Shown here: positions 16,075 through 24,514 of the stretch, piece by piece
How positions within the stretch are numbered: position 1 is the first letter of the stretch
How the letters are laid out: each line of letters opens with the position of its first letter
Source: Cyclobacterium sp. SYSU L10401
GTDB lineage: Bacteria; Bacteroidota; Bacteroidia; Cytophagales; Cyclobacteriaceae
Direction: 5' to 3'
NCBI RefSeq assembly: GCF_010993705.1
Contig: NZ_WOFO01000011.1
Location: 1-64,000 of the forward strand
DNA length: 64,000 bases
Made by a program: the position numbers and the translations under genes
The notes under the pieces: model-generated
Database searches by the model: none
Seen by the model: only the letters and a program-made list of their open reading frames with translations
Told to the model about the DNA's origin: nothing

Positions 16075-16272
16075 GCATTGACGAAAGCCAATCTCTTTTC
16101 TTTTGGCTTTGCGGGTCGGAAAATCCACAAATGTGTATTTTTCCGGATAGAATTTCTTTATGCTGTTACCAAAGGACTTCTCTTCGATAAGCTAAATCGG
16201 TTATGCGAGTTTAGCATTTCCACCACTGATTTCCTTATAAATCGTCTCCATTTCATTGAATTGGTAGGTCAT
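16066..16272 (-). pseudogene. Possible decayed small gene between WYL and protease genes
   Basis: On the minus strand ATG 16272 opens MTYQFNEMETIYKEISGG and soon reaches a stop. After a frame change a second piece reads EEKSFGNSIKKFYPEKYTF then VDFPTRKAKRKEIGFRQ and ends at TAG 16066-16068. Both pieces have gene-like composition, but no intact frame joins them, which suggests a frameshifted remnant. I do not recognise the family. It overlaps the WYL gene's 3' end by 9 nt. Confidence 0.3.
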
Positions 16273-16393
16273 CAGTATCACCGGGATATCCAATCAACCA
16301 TATGGGTCATTTACTTTTTTTTTAAAGTTCTTTAAACTTGGTAAAGTAAGGAAGCTTTAAATTCTAGCTTTTCGTAATTCCTTTAAAACTCGG

Positions 16394-18904
16394 TCAAGTT
16401 GAAATAGATATTGAAACCAGATTTTCTACTGGGGTATAAATGTCGACCTCCTGAGAGGGACTCTCAATACCTATAATCAAAGAATATCTTACTTCCTGGT
16501 CATATTTTTCTAAGCTTTTTCTACTTCGATACCAACCTGATTTCGGGTAAACTGCTAGCATATTTCGTTTTGCCAACCTGGCTCCATTGGTATTCAGAAA
16601 ATCTTTTTTGATCGACCCTTTGGATCGAACTCGTTCTTTAATTGTCCAATCCTCGTCTTGGAGGTTGGGTTTTTCCTCCTCATCTTCTGTTTCGGCAGCA
16701 GCTGAAACCCTCCTTCGAAATTCTGAAGGTGTTTCACCCTCCTTGATCAATTTAAAATCCAAAGCGTGTGAGTGGTACGAGAAGCTTTTTGCATATTCCC
16801 TTGCTCCAGGATTGGGTTCGATAAAGTAGGACAAAGTAACCTTGATCCTAACATCTTGATCAAATAATTGATCTTGTAAAATGTCAGTTGGCCAAGGAAT
16901 GTCGAACAAATGATACTCATTGTATTTGACAGTCCCGCCATTTAACTGATAAGGTTTGATATGTGCCTGAGCAATCAAGGTGAGTGCGTTTCCAGCACTA
17001 TAAAGTGCTCGATTTAAATTGGGGACGCCATACCCTACGGATCGTAAAAGAGCACGCCTTTGTCCTTCATTTTTGATATTTATTCCACTTAACATTTGGG
17101 GTGTCCATTCCGCCGAATGAACCATCAATGCTCGTATGGTCTCTGGCCAGAAACGTGGATATGCTGATTGAATCTCTGCAGCCATTTTTGAAGCGAAAGC
17201 CACAGCCGAACTTGTTCCTCCGAAGGGACGGAATAACCTCGTTGAAAAATTTTTGTCAATAGATATTGGGTCTAATTCATTATGGGAGTTTAAGAAATGT
17301 CCATCTGTAACCATATTACCGCCCTCCAGCACTAAATCCGGCTTGTTTGGCCATTGGGTTTCCCACATAGCTGAGGTGGAGTTTCTAGGAGACATTTCCC
17401 CCAATTGAGCAATCGGACTATATCTACTTATTTTTGATAATCGGTCTTTTGCTGTAAAAGCACCTATGGTCACCACATTATAGGCTTGTCCAGGATCATG
17501 GATACTTTCAATGAAATTTTGACTTGGGAATTCCTTATGATTCGCCAAAATTACATTTCCTCCGCTGACCATAATTAACTGTGGATCGGCAGTTTCAAAG
17601 GCATTCCCAAAAGCAATGCGATCTAAGGTACTTGAAGCCGAACTCGGACGGCCTGATTTAATCACCCCGTCATTGGTCACTGAAAGGCAAAAGACCCTTT
17701 TCACACCAGCATTTGAAATGGATACTGTTGAAATTCCATCAAGGTAAATTACTCCATGAAGTTCTTTTCTTGTATGAGCTCCGGGTTGAACAATCTTAAA
17801 CGACTCTATGCCATGTACTATCCTGATTGGTGCTGTACTGGCCAGAGCATCTGTCAAATCCCCAAACAAGACCAAAGCTGCCATTCCGGTACCATGACCA
17901 CCATCATTTGCAGTATCCTCTACACCCCAATCCAGATTCCATGAATGTAAATTTGAATCTTTGACCAAAGGTTCCAAAAGGGGATGGCGATGTGTTAATC
18001 CTGAGTCAAAAAGACATACAGATACCGTTTGGCCTCCTTCATTGGTTGGAACAAGATTTGTTCTTGATAATAAATCTTGTAACCAGGCTTGCTCCGTTTC
18101 ATAGGTGGTTTCCTCTGATGTAATGAAGTCATTGATTTCCTGTGGTCTTCTCAACTCGGCTAAACTGTCTAAAAGAAAAACGGAAGAAGCCAATCGTTCT
18201 GCCGTTCCTTTTACCATTCGGATAACGTGCTCAGGAAAAGACAATTCTTTCGAATTGAAGTCTAGTCCAGCGATTTCTAATTGACCGTCAATTTTGCCTT
18301 TCTCATAGGCAGACTTTCGAAACCAAACTTCCCACCAAACTTCTTGATCGAAATCTGGAAAAGAATTTGAGTCAATATCAACCCAAAATGCTTGAAGAGT
18401 TGCTAGTCGGATTTCATCAAGATTGGCAATTAAATTTTGAGAAAGCGGATTGCCACCTGGGAGGTTTCTATAATTTCTCGTTAGGTAGTCGTTTACTTTA
18501 GTTAAGAAATGTTCAATACCCTGCTTCGATAACATCACCAAGACCTTAAACCGCATTTGTTCTTTACCTTGGTGTTCCCGTATTTCTTTTGTGATCTTCA
18601 GGATTTGATAATGTCCTTTTGAGTCGGAGTGAAGTTGATCAAATTTTAAGTCAAATCCCCAGGCAGAATAGAATTCCACATAAACTACTTCATCTCTTAT
18701 CAAGCCTTCGGAGACTTCCTTTTCCTGGTCGAGATCAAATTGATCTTTAATAGCTTCGATTTGGCTTTTGATTCGATTTCCATGGATTGCTCTATTTCTA
18801 GGAACAATTGTAAAAGGAGCTACAACGGTACGGGGGTAGGTATAGTCTTGCCCAGTTGCATACCTTTCTATTCCGATTAAATGTCTTTTGGGTTCCTGGG
18901 CCAT
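16394..18904 (-). CDS. Subtilisin-like (S8) serine protease paired with AAA ATPase
   Basis: The 836-aa product has an S8 catalytic domain in its middle: D300 in CLFDSGLTHRHPLL, H337 in GGHGTGMAAL, oxyanion N450 in VSGGN, and S565 in GGTSSAVAF. There is no signal peptide, so it should act in the cytoplasm, unlike classical secreted subtilases. The ~290-residue N-terminal region is mixed alpha/beta and unrecognised. The C-terminal part (residues 640-836) is beta-rich with a Glu-rich insert. It lies 3 nt after the AAA ATPase stop codon, so the two are co-expressed. Such ATPase-subtilase pairs recur in bacterial conflict islands (from memory); the ATPase may feed or gate the protease. Confidence 0.88.
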   Translation of the reverse strand: MAQEPKRHLIGIERYATGQDYTYPRTVVAPFTIVPRNRAIHGNRIKSQIEAIKDQFDLDQEKEVSEGLIRDEVVYVEFYSAWGFDLKFDQLHSDSKGHYQILKITKEIREHQGKEQMRFKVLVMLSKQGIEHFLTKVNDYLTRNYRNLPGGNPLSQNLIANLDEIRLATLQAFWVDIDSNSFPDFDQEVWWEVWFRKSAYEKGKIDGQLEIAGLDFNSKELSFPEHVIRMVKGTAERLASSVFLLDSLAELRRPQEINDFITSEETTYETEQAWLQDLLSRTNLVPTNEGGQTVSVCLFDSGLTHRHPLLEPLVKDSNLHSWNLDWGVEDTANDGGHGTGMAALVLFGDLTDALASTAPIRIVHGIESFKIVQPGAHTRKELHGVIYLDGISTVSISNAGVKRVFCLSVTNDGVIKSGRPSSASSTLDRIAFGNAFETADPQLIMVSGGNVILANHKEFPSQNFIESIHDPGQAYNVVTIGAFTAKDRLSKISRYSPIAQLGEMSPRNSTSAMWETQWPNKPDLVLEGGNMVTDGHFLNSHNELDPISIDKNFSTRLFRPFGGTSSAVAFASKMAAEIQSAYPRFWPETIRALMVHSAEWTPQMLSGINIKNEGQRRALLRSVGYGVPNLNRALYSAGNALTLIAQAHIKPYQLNGGTVKYNEYHLFDIPWPTDILQDQLFDQDVRIKVTLSYFIEPNPGAREYAKSFSYHSHALDFKLIKEGETPSEFRRRVSAAAETEDEEEKPNLQDEDWTIKERVRSKGSIKKDFLNTNGARLAKRNMLAVYPKSGWYRSRKSLEKYDQEVRYSLIIGIESPSQEVDIYTPVENLVSISIST

Positions 18905-18907
18905 CGA

Positions 18908-19882
18908 TTACTTTCTTTTAGAAAGGGCATCGATCAAGTCTTGAGGATTGAGTTTGGTTTTGCCACCCAAAATCATGGCTTTGATAGTATCTTCACAAGA
19001 ACGAACGATGTCCGAAAAATTAAGTCCTAAAAACTGTTTTGAAATGGATTGAAAGTTGACAGGCGTTTCAAATTCAAAAGCCTGAAGTTGTTTTTCCAGC
19101 ATAGCCGAGAATTCTCTTTCGCAAGGCAAAGGAAACTCGATTACTTCGTCAAATCTTCTGAAAAGTGCCTTATCCAACATTTCTGACAGGTTGGTGGCAC
19201 AAATAATAATGCTGTTACTTTGATCTTTTTCGATATTGATCAGGAATGAGTTAAGTACCCGCTTGATCTCTCCTACATCCTGTCCTTGGTCTCGACGACT
19301 TCCAATGGAATCAAACTCATCAAAAAGATAAACTCCCCGATGATTAACCATGGCGTCAAATATTACCCGCAATTTGGCAATGGATTCTCCCATAAACTTG
19401 GAAACGAGGCCATCTAATCGGACAATAAATACGGGAATTCCCAATTCACCTGCAATCGCCTGTGCCGTCATGGTCTTTCCGCAACCCGGAGGGCCTGTGA
19501 GTAGGAGTTTACGCTTGGGTTGAAGATTGTACTGACGAAGGAGTTGCCAGTTGTTTTGCTCGTCAATGAGGCTTTTTAGGGAGGATTGAGTATCGGTATC
19601 TAAAACCATGTCCCGAAGCTTGATGACTGGCTGGAATACATCCAACAATTCCTTTAAATCCCGCTGACTGGGAAGAATTGGAACGGTTTTGCTCCGGTCC
19701 ACAAATGGATGGCTTCGTTTGGCTTTCGCTTTGTCGATAAGAGATTTTAGCTCTTGAGCGAGGGTGGTATGTCCCTTTTGGGCTTCAGCGGCAGCAATCT
19801 GCAAGGCGGATGAAATGAATCGCTCATCATCTCCTTCTCCAAAATGCTTGATTAAACTTTTTATTTGTTCTGTCGCTCCCAT
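18908..19882 (-). CDS. AAA ATPase, partner of subtilisin-like protease
   Basis: The 324-aa product has an N-terminal helical region (about 1-60) and a classic AAA module: Walker A GPPGCGKT (130-137), pore-like KFMGES, Walker B VYLFDEFDS (D188/E189), sensor 1 ICATN and arginine-finger FRRFDE (R242/R243). It resembles FtsH/katanin-type AAA proteins, which form hexamers that remodel or thread proteins. It is the upstream gene of a two-gene operon with the S8 protease. Promoter elements should lie after 19882 but I could not define them. Confidence 0.9.
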   Translation of the reverse strand: MGATEQIKSLIKHFGEGDDERFISSALQIAAAEAQKGHTTLAQELKSLIDKAKAKRSHPFVDRSKTVPILPSQRDLKELLDVFQPVIKLRDMVLDTDTQSSLKSLIDEQNNWQLLRQYNLQPKRKLLLTGPPGCGKTMTAQAIAGELGIPVFIVRLDGLVSKFMGESIAKLRVIFDAMVNHRGVYLFDEFDSIGSRRDQGQDVGEIKRVLNSFLINIEKDQSNSIIICATNLSEMLDKALFRRFDEVIEFPLPCEREFSAMLEKQLQAFEFETPVNFQSISKQFLGLNFSDIVRSCEDTIKAMILGGKTKLNPQDLIDALSKRK

Positions 19883-20698
19883 AAATCAAATATAGAGATT
19901 TCTGAATCATGGCAAAATGATTTTTTTGGGTATCTGAAACGGGTATTTTTCAGACACATTGCAGGATTCAAGGTTGCTTGATATTTCAGTTAATTTTCAC
20001 CTGAGGCTGTAGGAAGGGTTAATTAGCATATGATCCTGGTTAATGCAGTATTCGTAACCCTTCCGGTAACAACTTCAGGTTTTTTCTTAACCATGGTCCA
20101 TTCCTGCTCTGGCTACAAATATTTTTGGTTCTCCGAATGGTATTTTAAAACCCGGCAGGCTATAGAAACCTAACAAAATGTCTATGGCTAATTCACCGGT
20201 ATTCCAATAGAAATTGATAATGATCAGGAAATAGTATTCATGATCAAATAATAACCTTCTATGTTTCGGGTCTTCCATCCCCCATGGCAAATAAGGTTAA
20301 AAACAGTAAATTCCTTCAAATAAATTAAGGGGTTTGATATTGGTAAATAAAACCAACAACAATTAACCATTCTCTACTTTTTCGATTTTATACAATCGAC
20401 AGTCTCAGGGAATCGCTGGCTGAAACTGATTTATTATAGTACTATTTTCAAATCTTTTCCTCCCAATCGGCCCAAATAAATTCCCAAAAACAATACCATA
20501 CCTACTCAATTTTAAACCACCACACCCCTCTTAGTATGAAAAAGTCATTTGCCCATTGTCAACGTCACAATCAATATGACTCCCCCTCCCCCCCCTTTCT
20601 TATAAAAAGGGGGGGAGGGGGAGATAGTGATCTGGATTTGATTTTGTTCGTTTAGGATCACAAATAATAATTATCTAAAAAAGAGGCTGACTCCTGTT
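19883..20698. other. Long intergenic region between defence cargo and mobility genes
   Basis: No supported gene. A 67-codon minus-strand frame (20087-20290) is hydrophobic and without family signal. The only clear structure is the GC hairpin at 20581-20622. The region presumably holds the promoter for the AAA-protease operon (minus strand) and may be an old junction between cargo modules. Confidence 0.4.
20581..20622. repeat. C-run/G-run palindrome, terminator-like
   Basis: TCCCCCT plus a longer C run, then T-rich bases, a short loop and the mirrored A-rich, G-rich arm ending AGGGGGA. It lies 75-120 nt downstream of the minus-strand Toprim/ATPase gene and could terminate it. The TCCCCCT...AGGGGGA core recurs at 45607-45643 and 52473-52507. 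Confidence 0.55.
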
Positions 20699-22237
20699 CT
20701 ATTTCACTTTATTTGGCTTTACTTTACTTGGATTTTTATACACACCCACTTTTACTCTATAATTACCAAGTTCTTTTGATATCGTTTTTTCATGGGTTTT
20801 TGTCGACCCTCCGTAAATCTCCTTAAGTTTTGAAATAATTTCAGAAGTTCTCATTGTTTCATGATCGCCGAATACCCTTGCCCAATCGATCTTTTTTTTC
20901 TTCTTTATGGGTTTTGAAGCAACAAAGCGTCGGTTGACAGTTTCAAACCAATGGCTATCTCTATTTGATTTAATAATCTTGCCTGCGTTTGGAAACTTAA
21001 ACCGAGAATCAATATCATTGCCTTTTACAATGGCAATTTGAAGTTCACCTCTACCGCTTTTTTTCAATTCTATCAAAACTCTTGATTTGGCCTCTATGCT
21101 TTGGCTCCCATTCGAATTACTCTTTCCAAATTTTCCCGATTTTTCAGCCTGCTTACTTACATGATGTATGTATGCTACGCATACTTTATATTTTTGACTG
21201 ATGGATTTTAATTCCCGCATTTTTAATCTTATGGATCCGGCATTGTTCATATCAGCACCTGCCAAAAATTCACTTAGAGGATCAATTAGAATAAATCCTA
21301 TTTCAGGATCTAGCTCCAATTTGTTACGGATTTTTCCTTCCAGGTCTTCAGATTCCATTTCAAATAAGAGATTCTTCTTTACTATGACTTTTTCATTGTC
21401 AGAGAGTTTTTTCATCATCTGATTCAATCGTTTCCCTAAAGAATTATGATCATCCTCCGTTGAGCAAATCAATACTTTCTTATTTCCTTTAAGCTTTAAG
21501 TCAAGAAATCTTCTTTGAAGAATGTAGCAAATACAGAACTGTAAACAAAAAAGGCTTTTTCCCAAATCAGATCCGCCCATAATCCCAATGATATTTAAAC
21601 TTGGGATAATTCCTTTCATAATATCTGAGGGGGCCTTGTTTGACATTTCAATTATTTCTCCAGCTGTACCATATGACTTTTGCTCCTTGTGTTCAAGAAT
21701 GGCGATATTTAATAATTTGAATACTTCTTTTTTTGAACCTCTTTCGCGAAGGAAGTCATTAATGTCCTTACCCCTGAAGTTGTTGGGCAAGCTAAAATTG
21801 ATTAATTCGAATTTTTCACTAATTGTTCTTGACTTTTCAATTCCTGTTTTACTTCGATTGAAGCATATAATCACGTCGGAAAAGCGCTTTTTAAGGTCCC
21901 TTACAATGGAAAAATTTAAGTCTGTATTTTCCGGGGCTAAACAAATTGCTTTAATCCCCATTTGTGCGAAAGTCAATACGGCGATTTCACCCTCTGTAAT
22001 AATTACTTTTTCGCCAACTTTTGGAAGTTGGTTAAAACCGAATAGTGAAACATCAGATCTTTTTTTACCTATTGTTTCCCACTTGTATCTTTGGGGGTTA
22101 AATACTCTAGTGGTTCCATCGGTGTATGGAAAGTATAGTTGGAAGGGTTCTCCGTCAGGCTCTCTACCAGACACTCCATAAGATTTATAAGTTTCTATTG
22201 AGATCCCAAGGTGCTTAATTAAATTAAAACTGTTCAT
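20699..22237 (-). CDS. Toprim / RecA-fold (RepA-like) ATPase of the integrative element
   Basis: The 512-aa product has a Toprim-like domain at about residues 70-165 (VIITEGEIAVLTFAQMG, then DVIICFNRS). A RecA/RepA-fold ATPase follows, with a P-loop variant GGSDLGKS near 222-229, Walker B FILIDPLSEF near 314, and VAYIHHVSK. The C-terminus is basic and may hold a winged helix. Toprim-helicase proteins of this kind serve replication of mobile elements. The start overlaps the preceding 114-aa gene by 14 nt. With that primase-zinc-finger-like protein it may form a split primase-helicase. The Toprim acidic residues look degenerate (RS in place of DxD), so priming activity is doubtful. Confidence 0.8.
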   Translation of the reverse strand: MNSFNLIKHLGISIETYKSYGVSGREPDGEPFQLYFPYTDGTTRVFNPQRYKWETIGKKRSDVSLFGFNQLPKVGEKVIITEGEIAVLTFAQMGIKAICLAPENTDLNFSIVRDLKKRFSDVIICFNRSKTGIEKSRTISEKFELINFSLPNNFRGKDINDFLRERGSKKEVFKLLNIAILEHKEQKSYGTAGEIIEMSNKAPSDIMKGIIPSLNIIGIMGGSDLGKSLFCLQFCICYILQRRFLDLKLKGNKKVLICSTEDDHNSLGKRLNQMMKKLSDNEKVIVKKNLLFEMESEDLEGKIRNKLELDPEIGFILIDPLSEFLAGADMNNAGSIRLKMRELKSISQKYKVCVAYIHHVSKQAEKSGKFGKSNSNGSQSIEAKSRVLIELKKSGRGELQIAIVKGNDIDSRFKFPNAGKIIKSNRDSHWFETVNRRFVASKPIKKKKKIDWARVFGDHETMRTSEIISKLKEIYGGSTKTHEKTISKELGNYRVKVGVYKNPSKVKPNKVK

Positions 22238-22568
22238 ACAAATATTCTGATTTTAGATTTTGTGAAATAGGTACGAGGATGCAGTCATCGATTATGACCA
22301 TTGCTATCATTCGTGAGACTCTTTCCATTTTTTGGACGAAGTTGATGCAGTCGCCTATATCTCCGGTTTCGACATCAGTGAAAAAGTAGCTTCCGTCGTA
22401 TCCTTTATATACCTCAAAGGATGGGTTTTTCTGAATATGTGGATATAAAAAGGGATTGGTTATATTTTCATTAGGGATAACCCTCTTTTCTTGGTACAAA
22501 TGGGCGATGTAAAAGTCGTACACTTCTAGTGACCGGATCTTCAGTATTTCATCTAATGTGTTTCTCAT
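22224..22568 (-). CDS. Small protein resembling a degenerate primase zinc-finger (CHC2-like) domain
   Basis: The 114-aa product has the core pattern KNPSFEVYKGYDGSYFF then DVETGDIGDCINFVQKM. This corresponds to the NPSF...F...GGD.I.FV core of bacterial primase CHC2 domains, but the zinc-binding Cys/His set is missing. It overlaps the downstream Toprim/ATPase gene by 14 nt and the upstream HTH gene by 4 nt, so all three are one transcription unit. Function as a separate DNA-contacting primase subunit is an inference from order and residual similarity. Confidence 0.55.
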   Translation of the reverse strand: MRNTLDEILKIRSLEVYDFYIAHLYQEKRVIPNENITNPFLYPHIQKNPSFEVYKGYDGSYFFTDVETGDIGDCINFVQKMERVSRMIAMVIIDDCILVPISQNLKSEYLYEQF

Positions 22569-22849
22569 ACTTTTCCTGAATAATTGTTTTCGATTAACTC
22601 TAAAATGTCCTGTAGTAAATAGTAGATCGTGCCTCCCACCTTTGTAAAAGGGAGAGTGCCATTTTGCCTAAGGGTGGCTAGCGAACTATCTTTTAGTTTG
22701 AGGATTTTTTTGACCTCATCTGTCCGCAGTAACTTGGGAACCAGCCTTTCCTGCTTTTGCCTTTTCACTAATTCTTTTACTTCACGAACATCCTTTACTA
22801 GTTCTTCGAGGTGTTCGTATTCCATCAAAATGATCTTATTTTCTTTCAT
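22565..22849 (-). CDS. Excisionase/MerR-like helix-turn-helix protein
   Basis: The 94-aa product has an N-terminal coiled segment (EYEHLEELVKDVREVKELVK) and a C-terminal HTH_17-type domain (LLRTDEVKKILKLKDSSLAT then LPFTKVGGTIYYLLQDI), the fold of small Bacteroidota excisionase and mobilisation regulators. ATG 22849 is chosen because upstream in-frame codons to 22939 read through the preceding terminator hairpin. It likely controls excision or expression of the element and is co-transcribed with the two downstream genes. Confidence 0.8.
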   Translation of the reverse strand: MKENKIILMEYEHLEELVKDVREVKELVKRQKQERLVPKLLRTDEVKKILKLKDSSLATLRQNGTLPFTKVGGTIYYLLQDILELIENNYSGKV

Positions 22850-22920
22850 GCCTGCAAGTTGGGGCAAAACAAAAAGAGCAAAAAGAAATCTTTGGTGGGG
22901 ATTTTGGTGATTAGTTGAGC

Positions 22921-22946
22921 AAAAAAAAACCGGAAACAATTTCCGG
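22921..22946 (-). terminator. Hairpin terminator after the 323-aa gene
   Basis: Stem CCGGAAA/TTTCCGG (22930-22936 and 22940-22946) with a 3-nt loop. On the minus strand it is followed by a run of nine T (22929-22921). It ends transcription of the gene at 22976-23947 just before the HTH operon. Confidence 0.85.
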
Positions 22947-22975
22947 CTTACAAGTAAAAAAAATTAGTAATTTTA

Positions 22976-23947
22976 CTATTTAAATTTCTTGTTATAATGT
23001 TCTTTTTCATTTTTAAAGCCTTCCAAATTTTTAATAATCTGGGAAAATCTAGAAATCAATTCATTGAGCGTTTTAGTATCTAATTCTTTTCCAGTGGATT
23101 TATTCATATTTCTTATTAGAGCTTTAGGATTGAAGAATTTCTTTTGAATTTGATCCAGGTTATTTTTTTCAGGGACCAACTCAATTGAGTGAAAGTATCT
23201 TGCACAAAGTTGAGAAAATTCCTTTTTTGTAATAGTGGCGAAATTTTCAAATTCATTTCTTCTATTCCTATCTAAATAATGCTGTTTCAATATTTCTCTA
23301 TCAGTATGCTTCCCCGCCAGAAAAAAATCGCCTTCAGTCATTAAATACATAAAAGTCATAAACGAATCTTGATTGCCAAAAAATGGAATAGTATCAAGAT
23401 TTTTACCTAAAACAAAAGGTTCTTTATCTTTATTGGAATCATAAAAATCGCTACACTTTCTGGTATTTTCCATTTGTTCATCCAACCATTTTAAATAAGG
23501 AAAGGAATCCAATTGTTTCTGGAAACTTTTTAAGCCCTGTTCCACTTCAATTTTTGTTGTTTTCTCATCTTCCCATTTTAGAAAAAATACCTTTCCCGAT
23601 TCAAGAAAATCACTAAACTGGTCATTGGAATTTCCGAAAGGATCAAAAAAAAGATCTTCGGAAAATGATTTATATTCAAATTGGGGCAGGTGATCAGCAC
23701 TTTGATTTTTAAGGTTCGACTTCTCGGAATTAGTTAATAATGTAGATTTACAGCATATAGAATTTTCCAACTCAGCTTTAACTGATTGGATTCTATCGAG
23801 CAAGTCACTTATTTTTCTCTCCCAATCGTCAAATTTGTTTTTAACCCAATCATCTGTTAATGCATCAGTACCATAATCAATAAGGTCTTCCACTGTTTTA
23901 CCTATTCTCACTTTTTCAAGTTGACTCACCAAATCCTCGTATTTCAT
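22976..23947 (-). CDS. Unrecognised island protein (323 aa)
   Basis: ATG 23947 (MKYEDLVSQLEKVRIGKT) is preferred over an upstream in-frame ATG at 23995 that adds 16 atypical residues. The product is hydrophilic and highly charged, with probable coiled-coil stretches at the N-terminus (WERKISDLLDRIQSVKAELE) and C-terminus (NELISRFSQIIKNLEGFKNE). It has no signal peptide or membrane segment. I recognise no family. It lies 57 nt after the 169-aa gene and ends at the 22921-22946 terminator, so it probably shares the integrase transcript. Genes in this position often differ between related islands. Confidence 0.6.
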   Translation of the reverse strand: MKYEDLVSQLEKVRIGKTVEDLIDYGTDALTDDWVKNKFDDWERKISDLLDRIQSVKAELENSICCKSTLLTNSEKSNLKNQSADHLPQFEYKSFSEDLFFDPFGNSNDQFSDFLESGKVFFLKWEDEKTTKIEVEQGLKSFQKQLDSFPYLKWLDEQMENTRKCSDFYDSNKDKEPFVLGKNLDTIPFFGNQDSFMTFMYLMTEGDFFLAGKHTDREILKQHYLDRNRRNEFENFATITKKEFSQLCARYFHSIELVPEKNNLDQIQKKFFNPKALIRNMNKSTGKELDTKTLNELISRFSQIIKNLEGFKNEKEHYNKKFK

Positions 23948-24004
23948 TTTGGTAATTCTTTTAAAAATGGTCACAAAATGTAATTTGGCATGCAAGGTAA
24001 ATTT

Positions 24005-24514
24005 TTATTTGGAAACGAGAAATTCAGCAAAAAATAATTTCCGGGATGGAATGTTCCGTAAAAGTTTTTCAGAGGTAGGAATAATTTCCTTATATAATGA
24101 AATTGATGTCAAAAACAGATCTTCAGCCATAATTCGATTATCAGGGAATTTAAAAACCAAACTCTTCTCGTTTTTTTTCTTAAATGCAAGCAAGCAATTT
24201 TCCACCGAAAATGGATGAGGAATGCATGAATAATCGCGAAAATAGTAACTGGGCTGATGAATGAAACGCTCTGCGTGAGTCAAGCTTGGACTACGTTTAT
24301 GCCGGATCTCATTCAAGGGCTCAATTTTTTCTACCCTTTTAATATTAACTTCCATTACTGTACACGGTGAAGAGGTTAACCTTAAAAAATCTGTGTTTTT
24401 TGGGCTTCCTTTTATCGCATTTAGCTCATGGTCAAAAGTCCAAATAGTTACAGGAACTTCAATTCCTTGAAAACTAATTAGCGTTTTTCTGAATATCGAT
24501 GACTGATCCTTCAC
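24005..24514 (-). CDS. Unrecognised island protein (169 aa) overlapping the integrase
   Basis: The product starts MKDQSSIFRKTLISFQGIE. Its first 41 nt overlap the end of the integrase gene in another frame, implying coupled translation. It is basic and aromatic-rich (HQPSYYFRDYSCIPHPFSVE), without signal peptide or recognisable motif. Position directly behind the integrase suggests an element-specific accessory, perhaps a partner in recombination or a cargo protein. I cannot assign a function. Confidence 0.6.
   Translation of the reverse strand: MKDQSSIFRKTLISFQGIEVPVTIWTFDHELNAIKGSPKNTDFLRLTSSPCTVMEVNIKRVEKIEPLNEIRHKRSPSLTHAERFIHQPSYYFRDYSCIPHPFSVENCLLAFKKKNEKSLVFKFPDNRIMAEDLFLTSISLYKEIIPTSEKLLRNIPSRKLFFAEFLVSK

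Noticed and set aside
16078-16335. 85-aa plus-strand frame after the WYL gene
   Set aside because: TTG start, Phe-rich low-information sequence. The complementary strand reads more like a decayed gene.
20087-20290. 67-aa minus-strand frame in the 19.9-20.7 kb gap
   Set aside because: Hydrophobic and aromatic-rich with no conserved motif or supporting context.
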